A stretch of DNA of 64,000 nt, taken from NCBI GenBank assembly GCA_025698895.1, contig JAILWO010000001.1, forward strand, positions 1,585,001-1,649,000. The letters run 5' to 3'. The notes beneath the pieces are model-generated. The model made no database searches. It was not told where the DNA came from and saw only the letters and a program-made list of their open reading frames with translations. This document shows, in pieces, positions 62,994-64,000 of this stretch. The DNA is from Rhizobiaceae bacterium (GTDB lineage Bacteria > Pseudomonadota > Alphaproteobacteria > Rhizobiales > Rhizobiaceae). The stretch's first letter is position 1. Every line of letters begins with the position of its first letter. A program made the position numbers and the translations under genes.

Positions 62994-63853
62994 CGCGCTT
63001 CTCCTTGCTGTTCCGTGGCCGGCTGTACCGCCACCGGCGTCTCGATGCGGCGGCTGTATCTGAGGCGCGATACTCGACGCCACTCGTCGCTTCGCGCCGC
63101 CTGCGCCATCGCGCTCTCGACGAAGTCTATGTGCTCTCCGGCCGCTCTGCGCGCCGCCGGTGCGTCGCCGCCGGCAACCGCCTCGTGGATGGCGCGATGT
63201 TGCGACAGCAACGCCTCCCGCGCTCCGGGCAGGTTGTAGATCGAGAAGCGGTTGTAGAACACTTCGTCCGCCAGCAGCCGATAGCAGGCGCGCAGCGTGT
63301 GCAGCAGGATCATGTTGTGCGCGCATTCCCCGATCGCGTTGTGGAACTCGACATCGATGCGCGCCTCGGCCTCGAAATCGACGCGGCTGTGGGCCTCTTC
63401 CATTCGCGCCATGATGTCCGCCAGCATGGCCCGGTCTTCGCCGGTCGCGCGGCGCGCGGCATGTTCGGCGGCCACTGTCTCGATGTCGCGCCGGTATTCC
63501 ATGTAGTCCGCGGCGGCCTTGGGATGGTTGGCGATCAGGTCTGCCACCGGCTCGGCGAAGACCCGGCCGACCACGTCGGCCACCCGCGTTCCGTCGCCAG
63601 CCCGTGTAGAAAGCAGCCCCTTCTGCTCCAGCGTCTTCAGGGCCGCGCGCAGGATCGGACGCGATACGTCCAGCCGTCGCGACAGGTCGCGCTCGCCAGG
63701 CAGGCGATCGCCGACGCGAAGCACGCCCTCGAGGATCAGCGCCTCGATCTGCTGTACAACCTCGTCGGCGGTGCGCCAGGGGGCGATGCGGGTGAAGATA
63801 TCGGTCAAGGCGAGGCGGACGCTGCGTCGGAACGGAAGTTTACGGCCCGCCAT
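62990..63853 (-). CDS. FadR-subfamily GntR regulator of the lut operon
   Basis: 287 residues. GntR winged helix at ~28-95: ADEVVQQIEALILEGVLRVGDRLPGERDLSRRLDVSRPILRAALKTLEQKGLL. An all-helical FCD effector domain (~120-270) has metal/ligand residues in DVEFHNAIGECAHN and QHRAIHEAV. It probably senses lactate or a related hydroxy acid, like LldR. It is co-transcribed with and coupled to lutA, so it would control its own level. Start ATG 63853; the frame further upstream covers the operator and is not coding. Confidence 0.9.
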   Translation of the reverse strand: MAGRKLPFRRSVRLALTDIFTRIAPWRTADEVVQQIEALILEGVLRVGDRLPGERDLSRRLDVSRPILRAALKTLEQKGLLSTRAGDGTRVADVVGRVFAEPVADLIANHPKAAADYMEYRRDIETVAAEHAARRATGEDRAMLADIMARMEEAHSRVDFEAEARIDVEFHNAIGECAHNMILLHTLRACYRLLADEVFYNRFSIYNLPGAREALLSQHRAIHEAVAGGDAPAARRAAGEHIDFVESAMAQAARSDEWRRVSRLRYSRRIETPVAVQPATEQQGEAR

Positions 63854-63873
63854 CGTAGGAAGCCGCGTCACGC

Positions 63874-63892
63874 TGGTCAAATTCTTTGTCCA
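63874..63892. promoter_or_regulatory. Putative GntR operator upstream of the lut operon
   Basis: TGGTCAAA and TTTGTCCA are separated by TTC, an inverted repeat with one mismatch per arm pair. FadR-type GntR regulators bind TGGTN-rich palindromes. It sits 21 bp before the regulator's ATG and within about 100 bp of a divergent gene start, so it could control both. Confidence 0.5.
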
Positions 63893-63988
63893 GTCGCGCC
63901 GATGGGGCTGCTTGCGGGCCGCGCGGATTTGCGCGTTGCCGATCCCGATCCCGTCCGGGTAGCTTCCGCAGGGGGAGGAGAGGCAGCC

Positions 63989-64000
63989 ATGGATAGGCAT
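63989..64000 (+). CDS. Start of a divergent gene cut by the window edge
   Basis: ATG 63989 follows GGGGGAGGAGAGG, an excellent ribosome site with 5-8 bp spacing. Only four codons (MDRH) are inside the window. Divergent position from the lut operon suggests a lactate permease or another lactate gene, which is inference only. Confidence 0.45.

Overview
The window is a GC-rich stretch of an alphaproteobacterial chromosome, most likely order Hyphomicrobiales (Rhizobiales) and near Mesorhizobium/Nitratireductor-type Phyllobacteriaceae. Supporting features are a zwf-pgl-edd Entner-Doudoroff operon, a PdhS-family kinase beside a phasin gene (the cbrA-phaP1 pairing I recall from Sinorhizobium), acetoacetyl-CoA synthetase next to potFGHI, DUF982/DUF1127/DUF2188 proteins, an Irr-type iron box, CtrA-type TTAA-N7-TTAA sites, and a tRNA-His with no genomic G-1 and with A73. 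No phage, plasmid, insertion sequence or CRISPR array is visible.

Layout. 1-1654: the 3' end of a SAF-domain dehydrogenase, a decayed toxin-antitoxin operon with an intact operator palindrome, and proC. 1705-10930: a surface-polysaccharide cluster (Wzy/ligase-like protein, GT2, GT4, GT26, a DUF6492-like protein, Wzx flippase, Wzc/GumC-like co-polymerase without kinase). Its content resembles holdfast/unipolar-polysaccharide loci, and its two divergent promoter regions carry CtrA-like boxes. 11039-21437: folD, a GlxA-type regulator, DUF982, the Entner-Doudoroff operon, an aldehyde dehydrogenase-SDR pair, small proteins and a FabH-like synthase. 21583-31228: phasin with candidate PhaR sites, the cell-cycle kinase CbrA with a CtrA box, an Irr-boxed ferric-iron SBP and permease without an ATPase gene, and acetoacetyl-CoA synthetase. 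31444-37403: AsmA-like protein and the potFGHI polyamine importer. 37618-44418: VOC protein, EamA exporter, MsrQ-like protein, quinone reductase, an orphan antitoxin with a toxin stub, then divergent ScfR-type regulator and isocitrate lyase. 44626-48369: degenerate receiver protein and puuA-puuB, which are split by a four-helix-bundle gene flanked by inverted arrays of an 8-bp repeat. 48939-56668: tRNA-His, two small coupled genes, rsmE-gshA, ZIP transporter, DUF937, DUF1127, LysR, xseA. 56695-64000: CPBP protease, a conserved family with an Ada-like Cys motif, thioredoxin-like protein, phosphatase, and lutABC lactate oxidation genes with their GntR regulator.

Themes. Carbon storage and overflow (phasin, acetoacetyl-CoA synthetase, isocitrate lyase and its acyl-CoA-responsive regulator), polyamine uptake and catabolism (potFGHI with puuAB), sugar catabolism through the Entner-Doudoroff route, and cell-cycle-linked envelope functions (CbrA and the polysaccharide cluster). 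The least explained features are the repeat-flanked cassette between puuA and puuB, the two toxin-antitoxin relics, the putative CtrA control of the polysaccharide genes, and the iron transporter without an adjacent ATPase gene.
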